A DNA stretch of 64,000 nt from Shewanella sp. Isolate11 (GTDB taxonomy: Bacteria; Pseudomonadota; Gammaproteobacteria; Enterobacterales; Shewanellaceae), in assembly GCF_022398315.1 (NCBI RefSeq), contig NZ_JAKEVF010000002.1, positions 283,278 to 347,277 of the forward strand. The letters run 5' to 3'. How positions within the stretch are numbered: the first letter of the stretch is position 1; each line of letters opens with the position of its first letter. Of this stretch, positions 18,099-27,559 are shown in pieces. The notes under the pieces were generated by a model that was not told the origin of the DNA, searched no databases, and saw only the letters and a program-made list of their open reading frames with translations. Both the position numbers and the translations under genes were made by a program.

Positions 18099-19034
18099 TT
18101 ACTGAGGAGTGGAAACCCCATCTTTGGTCATTACGATTGGCTTGATTGTGCCATCTTCATTGTAATACATAGGCTCGATAGCGACTGAGCGTCTAAATTC
18201 GCCACCGTTATTTTCATCGGCGCCTGTATGATAAATGAAGTATGACTTACCTTTAAATTCGATAATAGATTGATGGTTAGTCGGTGAGTTGTGAGCCAAT
18301 TCATTTAACACGCCTTGGAATTTCCAAGGACCTTCAATACTATCACTGGTGGCGTAAGCAATTTTTTCTGGGAATCCGTAAGCATATGAAAGGTAATAAG
18401 TCTTATCTTTTTTATGCACCCATAGCGCTTCAGTAAAATCTGGAAGATCGATGGAGTGGATTGGGCCATCCATCTCAATCATGTTGTCTTTGAGCTTTAC
18501 GTACTTAGGTTTACTGTTACCCCAGAAAAGGTAAGCTTGACCGTCATCATCGATAAAGGCCGCAGGATCGATATCATCCCAATCAATCTCAGTATCTGTG
18601 GTCATATCATTGGTGATAAGTGCACTGCCACGGGCATCCTTGAAGGGGCCTAATGGCGAGTCAGCAACGGCCACACCCACTGCGAATCCGTTGATGGTGG
18701 CGTGACGAACCGTGACATACCAATAAAACTTATTATCTTTTTCGATAACGTGGGCAGCCCAAGCATCACCACTAGCCCATTTAAAATCTTTAACAGAAAG
18801 TTTGGCACCATGTCTTTCCCAATTGACCAAATCTTTAGAGCTGAATACAAGCCAGTCGTTCATTACGAAAAATTTACTATCAGGAGTGGCTTCATCATGA
18901 CCCGTATAGAGGTAAACCGTGTCATCGTGCACCATTGCCGCAGGGTCTGCAGTATAAACGTCTGTAAATAACGGATTGGCAGCAAAAGCGCCGGCGCTGA
19001 AGCTGAGGCAGAGCCCCAAAATACATTTTTTCAT
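18099..19034 (-). CDS. Exported GH43 glycosidase (arabinofuranosidase/xylosidase type)
   Basis: A 311-residue, single-domain, five-bladed-propeller hydrolase with a signal peptide ending near GAFA-AN, so periplasmic or secreted. The expected catalytic set is visible: D30 in YTADPAAMV (base), D156 in DWDDIDPAAF (pKa modulator) and E202 in DFTEALWVH (acid). The short form resembles GH43 enzymes active on arabino- or xylo-oligosaccharides; the exact linkage cannot be told. It is divergent from the dehydratase at 19217 with an AraR-like palindrome between them. A MITE abuts its stop codon. Confidence 0.85.
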   Translation of the reverse strand: MKKCILGLCLSFSAGAFAANPLFTDVYTADPAAMVHDDTVYLYTGHDEATPDSKFFVMNDWLVFSSKDLVNWERHGAKLSVKDFKWASGDAWAAHVIEKDNKFYWYVTVRHATINGFAVGVAVADSPLGPFKDARGSALITNDMTTDTEIDWDDIDPAAFIDDDGQAYLFWGNSKPKYVKLKDNMIEMDGPIHSIDLPDFTEALWVHKKDKTYYLSYAYGFPEKIAYATSDSIEGPWKFQGVLNELAHNSPTNHQSIIEFKGKSYFIYHTGADENNGGEFRRSVAIEPMYYNEDGTIKPIVMTKDGVSTPQ

Positions 19035-19062
19035 AAATCCTCTATTGTAATCTTGCTTTATA

Positions 19063-19077
19063 GTATTATAGTAATAC
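19063..19077. promoter_or_regulatory. Putative AraR operator in the GH43/dehydratase divergon
   Basis: GTATTA-TAG-TAATAC is a perfect 15-bp inverted repeat in the 182-bp space between two divergent arabinose genes. It shares AGTATTRTAGTA with the site before araB. A further CTATTGTAATC at 19042 resembles half of the motif. Confidence 0.6.
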
Positions 19078-19216
19078 CAATACTTTTACAGTTGCGCAAT
19101 AATAGCAAAACAAAAGGCGACAGTGTTCTTGTTTAGCAAGATTTACATTGCCATGCGTGATTAAAAGCCTAGGCGTTGTTGGACTCAACATTGCTGATTT
19201 TGGGGTAGGTGGATAG

Positions 19217-20953
19217 ATGGAAAATAATAAAAATAAAAAACCATTACGATCTGCTAGTTGGTTTGGCAGTAACGATAAAAATGGTTTTATGTATCGAAGT
19301 TGGATGAAAAACCAAGGTATACCCGATCATCACTTTCAAGGAAAGCCGGTAATTGGGATCTGCAATACTTGGTCAGAACTTACTCCCTGTAACGGTCATT
19401 TTCGCGAGTTAGCTCAGCGGGTAAAAAATGGAATCCGTGAAGCTGGCGGTATTCCCGTCGAATTTCCTGTTTTTTCTAATGGCGAGTCTAACCTCCGTCC
19501 AAGCGCCATGTTGACCCGTAATCTTGCCTCTATGGATGTCGAAGAAGCCATCCGTGGTAACCCTATTGATGGTGTTGTATTGCTTGTGGGTTGTGACAAA
19601 ACGACTCCAGCTTTGTTGATGGGGGCTGCGAGTTGCGATTTGCCTACCATTTTGGTCACGGGCGGACCAATGCTTAATGGTAAACATAAGGGTAAAGATG
19701 TGGGTTCAGGCACTTTGGTTTGGCAGATGCATGAACAATATCAAGCGGGCGAGATCACTTTAGATCAGTTTATGAATGCCGAAGGGGATATGTCTCGCTC
19801 AACTGGCACTTGTAATACCATGGGGACCGCTTCGACTCTCGCTTGTTTGGCTGAAACCCTTGGTACCAGCTTACCTCATAATGCAGCCATTCCTGCAGTA
19901 GATTCACGTCGTAATGTATTAGCCCATATGTCAGGCATGCGAATTGTCGACATGGTGCATGAAGACTTAGTGCTTTCAAAAATTCTCACCAAAGATGCCT
20001 TTATCAATGCTATAAAAGCCAATGCGGCTATTGGTGGCTCGACTAATGCTGTGATTCATTTAAAGGCCATCGCGGGTCGTATCGGCGTCGAACTATCTTT
20101 AGATGATTGGACTGAAGGCTATCAAGTTCCGACGCTAGTTAATTTAGCGCCATCGGGTGAATACTTGATGGAAGATTTTTATTATGCAGGAGGTTTACCT
20201 GCGGTATTAAAAATCTTAGGTGATAACAATAGCATTAATAAAGAAACACTTACTGCTAACGGTAAAACATTATGGCAAAACGTTTCTAACGCACCGTGTT
20301 ATAACGACGACGTCATTAAACCTTTCGATGAACCCTTGATTGAACAAGGTGGTATTCGTGTGTTACGCGGTAATCTTGCCCCCAGAGGTGCGGTGATTAA
20401 AACCTCAGCAGCCACCCCTGAACTTATGCAGCACAGAGGCCGAGCTGTTGTATTCAAAAGTTTTGATGACTATAAGGCAAGGATTAATGATGACAGCCTA
20501 GATATCGACGAAACCTGTGTCATGGTGCTACAGAATTGTGGACCCAAAGGTTATCCGGGAATGGCTGAAGTGGGCAACATGGGCTTACCACCTAAACTGC
20601 TCAAGAAAGGGGTTAAAGACATGGTGCGTATTTCTGATGCGCGCATGAGTGGTACTGCCTTTGGCACTGTAATTTTACATGTAGCCCCAGAAGCAAAAGC
20701 GTTAGGACCGCTGGCTGCGGTGCAAGATGGTGACATGATAAGCCTAGACAGCTTTGCTGGCACCCTTGAACTTGAGATTAGTGAACAAGAGTTAAGTCAA
20801 AGATTAGACAAAATTGCTCAAGCAACGCCACAAATAATCGAAACTGGTTATTTGTCCTTGTTTAAGCAACATGTACTGCAAGCGGATGAAGGATGTGACT
20901 TTGATTTTCTGTTGGGATGTCGTGGTGCGGCAGTTCCTGCACATTCTCATTAA
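19217..20953 (+). CDS. IlvD/Edd-family sugar-acid dehydratase, probable L-arabinonate dehydratase
   Basis: A 578-residue iron-sulfur dehydratase. Cluster and substrate motifs are visible: GICNTWSELTPCNGHFRELA, LLVGCDKTTPALLMGAASCD, STGTCNTMGTASTLACLAE and RISDARMSGTAFGTVILHV. The length and the start (PLRSASWFGSNDKNGFMYRSW) match the L-arabinonate/pentonate dehydratase branch, not IlvD or Edd. The expected reaction is L-arabinonate to 2-keto-3-deoxy-L-arabinonate; D-fuconate and D-galactonate are alternative substrates in this branch. It heads a run dehydratase-SDR-epimerase-araUVWZ-GH43 that may be a single operon. Confidence 0.82.
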   Translation: MENNKNKKPLRSASWFGSNDKNGFMYRSWMKNQGIPDHHFQGKPVIGICNTWSELTPCNGHFRELAQRVKNGIREAGGIPVEFPVFSNGESNLRPSAMLTRNLASMDVEEAIRGNPIDGVVLLVGCDKTTPALLMGAASCDLPTILVTGGPMLNGKHKGKDVGSGTLVWQMHEQYQAGEITLDQFMNAEGDMSRSTGTCNTMGTASTLACLAETLGTSLPHNAAIPAVDSRRNVLAHMSGMRIVDMVHEDLVLSKILTKDAFINAIKANAAIGGSTNAVIHLKAIAGRIGVELSLDDWTEGYQVPTLVNLAPSGEYLMEDFYYAGGLPAVLKILGDNNSINKETLTANGKTLWQNVSNAPCYNDDVIKPFDEPLIEQGGIRVLRGNLAPRGAVIKTSAATPELMQHRGRAVVFKSFDDYKARINDDSLDIDETCVMVLQNCGPKGYPGMAEVGNMGLPPKLLKKGVKDMVRISDARMSGTAFGTVILHVAPEAKALGPLAAVQDGDMISLDSFAGTLELEISEQELSQRLDKIAQATPQIIETGYLSLFKQHVLQADEGCDFDFLLGCRGAAVPAHSH

Positions 20954-21013
20954 ACATGGTTACTTTTTCTTTTATAATGCAACCCAATAAAGAACAAGAC
21001 TAAAGGTTACGTT

Positions 21014-21784
21014 ATGAAGTCGAGCAATCAATATCCAAGTTTATTGGATAAAACCATCTTGATTACAGGTGGTGGAACGAGTATAGGTGCTTGTTTAGTC
21101 GAGGCTTTTTTGCAGCAAGGTGCCAAAGTAGCCTTTATCGACATCTTAGATGAAGCGTCGAATGCCTTAGTTGAGCAATTAAACCAGCGTTACCAGAGCA
21201 CAACAGTTAAATATTATCGCTGTGATTTAGTCGATATTCCGGCATTACAGCAAGTGATTACTGAGGTTGAGCAGGACTTAGGCTCGATCAGTGTATTGAT
21301 AAACAATGCAGCGTGTGATCAACGACATAAGTTAGAAGAGGTGACTCCTGAATATTGGGATCACTGCATTGATACAAACTTGAAGCATTATTTTTTCGCT
21401 GCGCAAGCGGTGAGATTACAGATGTGTAAGCTTGGTGGCGGCTCGATTATTAATTTGGGCTCTATGAGTTGGCACAAAAATCAAGGTGGCATGGCGGGTT
21501 ATACCGCTTCAAAAGCTGGGGTGATGGGGCTAACTCGTGGTTTGGCCGCAGATTTAGGTAAGGATCATATTCGTATCAATACCTTAACTCCTGGCTGGGT
21601 GATGACACAGCGACAGCTGACGCATTGGGTGGATAAGGATACGGCGAAATACATTGAAGCAAATCAATGTATTAAAGATTATGTGATGCCAGAAGATATT
21701 GCGGCCATGGCCCTTTTTCTTGCATCAGATGATAGCAAACTGTGTACATCACAGAATTTTATTGTTGATGGTGGCTGGATCTAA
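21014..21784 (+). CDS. SDR-family dehydrogenase, possible L-arabinose 1-dehydrogenase
   Basis: A classical short-chain dehydrogenase of 256 residues. The nucleotide loop ITGGGTSIGACL has Ser where TGxxxGxG would have Gly, and the NNAG motif reads NNAACDQ. The catalytic Ser, Tyr and Lys are present in NLGSMSWHKNQGGMAGYTASKAG. NADP or NAD preference is unclear, but an Asp after beta-2 (FIDILDEA) favours NAD. Its place between a sugar-acid dehydratase and an aldose epimerase suggests oxidation of L-arabinose to its lactone. A later step on a keto-deoxy acid is the alternative. Confidence 0.72.
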   Translation: MKSSNQYPSLLDKTILITGGGTSIGACLVEAFLQQGAKVAFIDILDEASNALVEQLNQRYQSTTVKYYRCDLVDIPALQQVITEVEQDLGSISVLINNAACDQRHKLEEVTPEYWDHCIDTNLKHYFFAAQAVRLQMCKLGGGSIINLGSMSWHKNQGGMAGYTASKAGVMGLTRGLAADLGKDHIRINTLTPGWVMTQRQLTHWVDKDTAKYIEANQCIKDYVMPEDIAAMALFLASDDSKLCTSQNFIVDGGWI

Positions 21785-21880
21785 ACCCTATGTCACTGTT
21801 AACAAACAATCGTTTTAGTTTGAGTGGTTCGTCCATCTCATGCTGTTGCGAATTATTTGTCAAAAGGTGTGTAGTAAACG

Positions 21881-22930
21881 ATGCAAGCTGCAATTTCAAA
21901 GTACAACAAGCAAGATCCCGCGTTCCCTGGTGAATTTGAGGTTATTACCCTAACTAACAACCAAGGACTTAAAGTTACCTTATCTAGCTTCGGTGCCAGT
22001 ATTTGGTCGGTAGAATATACTGATGAGCAGGGCACAACAGTACCGTTAACCCTTGGTTATCAAAACACTTCTGATTGGGCTCGGAATCCTTATTACTTTG
22101 GCGTTACCGTTGGACGGGTGGCTAATCGTATTGGCAATTCAGCCTTTGCAATTGGCGACACGCAATACTCATTAGTGAGCAATGAAGGTAATAACCAGCT
22201 ACACGGTGGTCCAGGAGGATTTAGTCATTGCATTTGGCGCTGCGAAACTCAAACTAATGATGACGGTGTCAGTGCATTTTTCTTAATAGAAAGTGCGGAC
22301 GGCGATCAAGGTTTTCCTGGAAATTTACAAGCTAAAGTGGAATATCGCCTTAACAATAATAATGAGCTGATCATTAACTACCACGCGATTTCAGACCAAA
22401 CTACACCTATCTGCTTAACTAATCATACCTATTGGAATCTCAGCTCCGATGAACTCAGTGGCATTCTTTATCATAAGTTACAAATCGATTCAGATAAGAT
22501 CTTAGCCCTAGACGAGCAACAAATTCCTAATGGTGAATTTGTCCCTGTTACTGGTACTGCATACGATTTTCGTGAAGCCAAGTTAGTTGGTGCTGATATT
22601 TCAGAACTCGATAATGGCTACGATCATTACTACGTGATTAACAACCCTCAAGATGAGCAACTTAATTTCATCGCTAAATTAACCGATGAAGCGTCTGGGC
22701 GTGAGATGGAAATTTTATCTACCGAAGTTGGTGTTCAATTTTATAGCGGTAACTTCTTGGATAGTACTCATCGTCGTGAAAGTGGTGAGTTGATCAATAA
22801 GCATCAAGGTTTATGCCTAGAAACTCATGGTTATCCTAATGCGGTAAATGTTGAACATTTTCCTACAATGATTGTTGAAAAGAATACACCTTACACACAA
22901 ACCACAGTACATAGATTCAAAAACCTATAA
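21881..22930 (+). CDS. galM: Aldose 1-epimerase (GalM family)
   Basis: The product interconverts alpha and beta anomers of aldoses. It is 349 residues, with GRVANRIGNSAF (substrate-binding Asn-Arg), NEGNNQLHGGPGGFSHCIW, ICLTNHTYWNLS (catalytic His) and GLCLETHGYPNAVN with the catalytic Glu. AAAAGG lies before the ATG. In this operon it most likely serves L-arabinose released from polymer, feeding either AraA or the SDR dehydrogenase. It has no signal peptide and acts in the cytoplasm. Confidence 0.88.
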   Translation: MQAAISKYNKQDPAFPGEFEVITLTNNQGLKVTLSSFGASIWSVEYTDEQGTTVPLTLGYQNTSDWARNPYYFGVTVGRVANRIGNSAFAIGDTQYSLVSNEGNNQLHGGPGGFSHCIWRCETQTNDDGVSAFFLIESADGDQGFPGNLQAKVEYRLNNNNELIINYHAISDQTTPICLTNHTYWNLSSDELSGILYHKLQIDSDKILALDEQQIPNGEFVPVTGTAYDFREAKLVGADISELDNGYDHYYVINNPQDEQLNFIAKLTDEASGREMEILSTEVGVQFYSGNFLDSTHRRESGELINKHQGLCLETHGYPNAVNVEHFPTMIVEKNTPYTQTTVHRFKNL

Positions 22931-23014
22931 CAGATTCATTATTAATTAAAACAATAGGCTTTTGTTATAAAGCCGGGAACTCAGTGTCCCTAAAAAGACA
23001 GGAAGGAAATTAAG

Positions 23015-23956
23015 ATGAAAATTAAACAAGTTATTCCAGCACTAGCGATTTGGGCGCTAGGCACTGGTGTTGCCTGTGCAACGACGGTTGGTTTTTCACA
23101 AGTAGGTTCAGAAAGCGGATGGCGTACCAGCTTCAGTGAAGCGGTGAAAGCTGAAGCAAAAGTAAGAGGCATAGATCTTAAATTCTCTGATGCCCAGCAA
23201 AAGCAAGAGAATCAAATTAAAGCGGTACGTAGTTTTATCGCGCAAGGTGTTGACGCCATTATTATTGCCCCTGTTGTTGAAACTGGTTGGGCACCCGTAC
23301 TACGAGAGGCTAAGCGTTCACGTATTCCCGTTGTGATTGTCGACCGTAATGTGAAAGTTGCTGATAACTTATATCTCACTCGTATCGCTTCTGATTTTAA
23401 AGAAGAGGGCGTGAAGATTGCTCAGTGGTTGATGGATGAAACTAAGGGCGAATGCCGTATCGCTGAAATCCAAGGCACAGTAGGTGCAACAGCTTCAATC
23501 GATCGCGCTGCTGGCTTTAACGAAGTGATTGCCAAATATCCTAATGCCAACATTGTTCGTAGCCAAACTGGTGAGTTTACTCGTGCTAAGGGTAAAGAGG
23601 TGATGGAAAGTTTCCTTAAAGCACAATCTGCTGCCGAGCCATTCTGCGCAATTTGGGCACACAATGATGAGATGGCTCTAGGAGCTATCCAAGCGGTTAA
23701 AGAAGCGGGCTTAAAACCGGGTAAAGATATCTTAGTTGTGTCAGTTGACGGTGTTCCAGATTACTTCAAAGCCATGGCTGAAGGTGATGTGAACGCGACC
23801 GTTGAACTAAGTCCATATTTAGGTGCTCCAGCGTTTGACGTGATCGAAAAATATCTTGGTGGGGACAAAAATATTCCAAAGCTAATCAGCACCACTGGTG
23901 ATGTTTACACCCAAGAAACTGCCGCTGAAGAATATAAAAAGCGCGTTAACAAATAA
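23015..23956 (+). CDS. araU: L-arabinose ABC importer, periplasmic binding protein
   Basis: A sugar-binding protein of the ribose/galactofuranose (YtfQ-like) cluster, 313 residues. The signal peptide ends near TGVACA-TT. VGFSQVGSESGWRTSFSEAVKAEA is typical of the YtfQ group, followed by IIIAPVVETGWAPVLREAK and SVDGVPDYFKAMAEGDVNATVE. GGAAGGAAA precedes the ATG. It is followed 42 bp later by the ATPase and two permeases, the arrangement named AraUVWZ in Shewanella. The substrate is taken from this context and the known system. Confidence 0.85.
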   Translation: MKIKQVIPALAIWALGTGVACATTVGFSQVGSESGWRTSFSEAVKAEAKVRGIDLKFSDAQQKQENQIKAVRSFIAQGVDAIIIAPVVETGWAPVLREAKRSRIPVVIVDRNVKVADNLYLTRIASDFKEEGVKIAQWLMDETKGECRIAEIQGTVGATASIDRAAGFNEVIAKYPNANIVRSQTGEFTRAKGKEVMESFLKAQSAAEPFCAIWAHNDEMALGAIQAVKEAGLKPGKDILVVSVDGVPDYFKAMAEGDVNATVELSPYLGAPAFDVIEKYLGGDKNIPKLISTTGDVYTQETAAEEYKKRVNK

Positions 23957-23997
23957 GACGCCGCAAATCAGCTTTATACTTTTGGGGGAAAGGCTAA

Positions 23998-25506
23998 ATG
24001 GACGTAGTTTTAGCGTTAAAGGATGTTTGTAAACAATATCCTGGTGTAAAAGCGTTACAAAATGTCAGTTTAAATCTCTATCCAGGCGAAGTGCATGCTT
24101 TGCTTGGAGAAAACGGTGCGGGTAAATCTACGCTCGTTAAAATCATGACGGGTGCCGAATCTAAAAATAGCGGCAGCATCTATTATGATGGACAAGAACG
24201 TGAATTTAATACGCCTATCGAAGCACAGCGCGTGGGTATCGTCAGTGTTTATCAGGAGGTTAACCTTCTGCCAAACCTGACGGTAGCGCAGAACCTGTTT
24301 CTTGGTCACGAACCCAAAAAGTTTGGTTTAATTGACCATCGGCAGATGGTTAAGCAATCCCGTGAAGTGTTAAAGCAATTTAAGTTAGATATTGATGTAA
24401 CAGAGCCTCTATCTAAGTACTCTGTCGCAATACAGCAATTAATCGCAATTGCTCGTGGCGTTGCCATGTCAGCCAAAGTGTTAGTGCTGGATGAGCCAAC
24501 GGCAAGTTTGGATGCTGATGAAGTTAAAGTTCTGTTTTCTATCCTAAATCAGTTAAAGCAGCAGGGTGTTGCTATTGTCTTTATTACCCATTTCTTAGAT
24601 CAAGTTTATGCGGTTAGCGATCGTATTACGGTACTGAGAAATGGTGAGTTTATCTGTGAACACCTCACTAAAGAGCTACCACAATCCAAATTGGTTGAAG
24701 CCATGTTGGGCCGTGCACTTGAAGATCATCTTCACCTCGATAGCGCGCCAAAATCAGCTCAAGAGCAAGATTCAGCACAAGCGGTATTACTCAGCCTCGA
24801 AGGGGTTTCAGTCAAAGATTCAATTCAATCTTTAAGCCTGACGTTATCTGAAGGTAAAGCGGTGGGATTAGCAGGTTTGCTAGGTTCGGGTCGTAGTGAA
24901 GTGTGTAATGCGGTATTCGGTCTAGATCAACTTAACAGCGGTAATATCACCCTGAAAGGCCGCCAACTCAAACTGAGTAATCCTGCTGATGCAATCCATG
25001 AAGGGATCGCCTTGTGTCCTGAAGACCGTAAAGTTGACGGTATTATTGGCCCACTGTCTATCCGTGAAAACATCATTCTGGCACTACAAGCCAGGTTAGG
25101 TTGGTGGCGTGGATTGTCACGCGCTAAGCAAGATGAAATGGCGCAGTTTTTTATCGATAAACTGCAAATCGCGACACCTGATGCGGATAAACCTATTGAG
25201 CAACTCAGTGGCGGCAATCAGCAGAAGGTTATTTTGGCACGTTGGCTCGCCATCGAGCCTATCTTGTTAATACTTGATGAACCGACTCGTGGTATCGATA
25301 TTGGTGCCCATGCTGAGATCATTAAATTGATCAGAAGCCTCTGTGATGATGGTATGTCGCTGTTAGTGGCATCATCTGAGTTAGATGAACTGGTGGCTTT
25401 CTCCAACAAAGTCGTGGTAATGCGTGACCGCAGTGCAGTCAAAGAACTCACTGGTGAACAGCTGACCTCTCAGCATGTTATGCAAGCGATTGCGGAGGGA
25501 GCATGA
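23998..25506 (+). CDS. araV: L-arabinose ABC importer, ATPase
   Basis: A double ABC ATPase of 502 residues. The first domain has Walker A GENGAGKSTLVK, a degenerate signature LSKYSVAIQQLIAIARG and Walker B VLVLDEPTASLD. The second has a degenerate Walker A (GLLGSGRSEVC), a proper signature (LSGGNQQKVILARWL) and Walker B (ILLILDEPTRGIDIG). This asymmetry is normal for RbsA/MglA-type sugar importers. It overlaps araW by four bases (ATGA). Confidence 0.9.
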   Translation: MDVVLALKDVCKQYPGVKALQNVSLNLYPGEVHALLGENGAGKSTLVKIMTGAESKNSGSIYYDGQEREFNTPIEAQRVGIVSVYQEVNLLPNLTVAQNLFLGHEPKKFGLIDHRQMVKQSREVLKQFKLDIDVTEPLSKYSVAIQQLIAIARGVAMSAKVLVLDEPTASLDADEVKVLFSILNQLKQQGVAIVFITHFLDQVYAVSDRITVLRNGEFICEHLTKELPQSKLVEAMLGRALEDHLHLDSAPKSAQEQDSAQAVLLSLEGVSVKDSIQSLSLTLSEGKAVGLAGLLGSGRSEVCNAVFGLDQLNSGNITLKGRQLKLSNPADAIHEGIALCPEDRKVDGIIGPLSIRENIILALQARLGWWRGLSRAKQDEMAQFFIDKLQIATPDADKPIEQLSGGNQQKVILARWLAIEPILLILDEPTRGIDIGAHAEIIKLIRSLCDDGMSLLVASSELDELVAFSNKVVVMRDRSAVKELTGEQLTSQHVMQAIAEGA

Positions 25507-26597
25507 GTAATTCAGCACAATTAATTGAGCCATCGCCTGTAGTGGCTGCGAAAAGTGATGATATGACAGATAAGAAACAAGCTCGCTATCAAGCGGGAGC
25601 CGAAAAAGCCTGGTTAAGATACCTATGGCCTGTGGCTGCATTGGTGTTATTGCTATTGGTGAATCTATTTATCGACAGCAGTTTTTTCCATTTAACTTAT
25701 CAAGATGACCGTTTATATGGTTCTCTTATTGATATTTTAAATCGTTCGGCACCGGTTGCGTTACTTGCTATAGGTATGACCTTAGTGATAGCAACGGGTG
25801 GTATCGACCTCTCTGTTGGCGCGGTAATGGCGATTGCCGGTGCCGTTTGCGCCAATTTGCTGTTATCTCCGGATATGAGCGTATTTACTGTTGTGCTTAT
25901 TGGTATTGCCGTCGGTGTATTCTTTGGCTGTATTAACGGTGGTTTAGTGGCTTACTTAGGTATTCAGCCGATTGTTGCAACCTTACTACTGATGGTTGCG
26001 GGTCGTGGTATCGCACAGCTTATTAACCAAGGTCAGATTGTTACTTTCCAAAGTCCAGGCTTCGCTGCAATAGGAACAGGACAGTGGTTAGGTCTACCAA
26101 TGCCAATTTGGATCGTTATCGGTATGTTGATTGCGACTCAGTTACTGCTACGAAAAACGGCTCTAGGCTTGTTTATCGAAGCGGTAGGCTGTAATGCTAA
26201 AGCGAGTCGTTACATGGGGATTAACGATAAATCGATTAAACTTTTCGTTTACGCCATTGCGGGTTTGTGTGCTGCATTTGCCGGTATGATCAGTGCGGCC
26301 GATATCCAAGGCTCAGATGCAAACAATGCCGGGCTATGGTTAGAACTCGATGCGATCCTTGCTGTGGTTATAGGCGGCGCAGCCTTAACTGGCGGACGTT
26401 TTTCACTCATCCTATCTATTGTTGGCGCGCTGATCATTCAAACTTTAGCGACGACAATTATTGTCAGTGGTCTACCAGCTAAATTTAACCTGCTTATCAA
26501 AGCTTTGGTCATCTTACTGGTGTTGTTACTACAGTCTAAAGCGTTTAGAAATCAGCTTAAAAGTCTGTTCAGTTTTGGCAAAAAAGGGGCTGCATAA
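25503..26597 (+). CDS. araW: L-arabinose ABC importer, permease 1
   Basis: A 364-residue inner-membrane permease of the RbsC/YtfT type with a soluble N-terminal tail of about 35 residues and then eight to ten helices. GMTLVIATGGIDLSVGAVMAIAG is the family signature and ALTGGRFSLILSIVGALIIQ the later conserved loop. It forms a heterodimer with AraZ. Overlaps of 4 bp with araV and 1 bp with araZ indicate tight translational coupling. Confidence 0.9.
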   Translation: MSNSAQLIEPSPVVAAKSDDMTDKKQARYQAGAEKAWLRYLWPVAALVLLLLVNLFIDSSFFHLTYQDDRLYGSLIDILNRSAPVALLAIGMTLVIATGGIDLSVGAVMAIAGAVCANLLLSPDMSVFTVVLIGIAVGVFFGCINGGLVAYLGIQPIVATLLLMVAGRGIAQLINQGQIVTFQSPGFAAIGTGQWLGLPMPIWIVIGMLIATQLLLRKTALGLFIEAVGCNAKASRYMGINDKSIKLFVYAIAGLCAAFAGMISAADIQGSDANNAGLWLELDAILAVVIGGAALTGGRFSLILSIVGALIIQTLATTIIVSGLPAKFNLLIKALVILLVLLLQSKAFRNQLKSLFSFGKKGAA

Positions 26598-27559
26598 TGC
26601 TTTCTCGTCGTTTTTTACCTTTATGGATCACTGCGTCTCTTGTGCTGTTGATGTTCATCTTTGGCGCAAGTCAGTTTGATGGTTTCGCCAGTGTTCGTGT
26701 TGTTACCAATCTCTTTAGGGACAACGCGTTTTTGCTGATCACCGCACTAGGTATGACTTTAGTGATTATCTCTGGTGGTATTGACCTTTCGGTTGGTGCT
26801 GTGATTGCACTCAGTGGTGTGATCACCGGGTTACTTGTTACCGATCATGGTTGGCATCCTCTTGCGGCCTTTGCATTGGTAATGCCATTAGGTACCTTGT
26901 TTGGCGCTGCTATGGGCAGCATCATCCATTATTATAAGTTACAACCTTTTATTGTAACTTTAGCGGGCATGTTCTTAGCGCGAGGCTTGGCTACAACCCT
27001 GAGTGAAGAATCCATCGCCATTGAGCATCCTTTCTATGATGCCATTGCTGATTTTGGTTTCGCTTTGCCTGGTCATGGCTGGCTAGATGTGAGCTCAATG
27101 ATCTTCATGTTGGCATTTGCGGTACTACTCATCGTGATGCACTTTACTCGTTTTGGTACCAATGTTTATGCCTTAGGGGGTAATGAACAATCTGCCAAAT
27201 TAATGGGTGTGAATGTTGCGCGTACTACCATCTCTATTTATGCGACCAGCAGCGCACTCGCGACTTTAGCGGGTATCGTGTTTTCATTTTATACCTTCTC
27301 CGGTTATGCCTTAGGCACAATAGGCACCGAACTCGATGCGATTGCCGCAGTGGTAATTGGCGGTACGCTGTTAACCGGTGGTAGTGGTTATATTGTAGGA
27401 ACCGTACTTGGGGTGATTCTCATGGGAGTGATTCAAACCTATATCACCTTCGAAGGGACCTTAAGTAGTTGGTGGACTAAGATTGTTATCGGTCTTCTGT
27501 TGTTCTTCTTTATCGTCCTGCAGAAGTTACTGAATGTACGTAAGGGTGCCAATGCATAA
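26597..27559 (+). CDS. araZ: L-arabinose ABC importer, permease 2
   Basis: A 320-residue inner-membrane permease (YjfF-like) homologous to AraW but shorter at the N-terminus. GMTLVIISGGIDLSVGAVIALSG and TLLTGGSGYIVGTVLGVILMG mark the family. The ATG overlaps the araW stop (TAATG). Its own last codons overlap the start of the next GH43 gene, placing a glycosidase in the importer operon. Confidence 0.9.
   Translation: MLSRRFLPLWITASLVLLMFIFGASQFDGFASVRVVTNLFRDNAFLLITALGMTLVIISGGIDLSVGAVIALSGVITGLLVTDHGWHPLAAFALVMPLGTLFGAAMGSIIHYYKLQPFIVTLAGMFLARGLATTLSEESIAIEHPFYDAIADFGFALPGHGWLDVSSMIFMLAFAVLLIVMHFTRFGTNVYALGGNEQSAKLMGVNVARTTISIYATSSALATLAGIVFSFYTFSGYALGTIGTELDAIAAVVIGGTLLTGGSGYIVGTVLGVILMGVIQTYITFEGTLSSWWTKIVIGLLLFFFIVLQKLLNVRKGANA

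Noticed and set aside
22941..22956. A TATTGT-like half of the AraR motif on the minus strand before araU
   Set aside because: Only half of the motif matches, and the right half is out of register; araU can be read from the upstream promoter.
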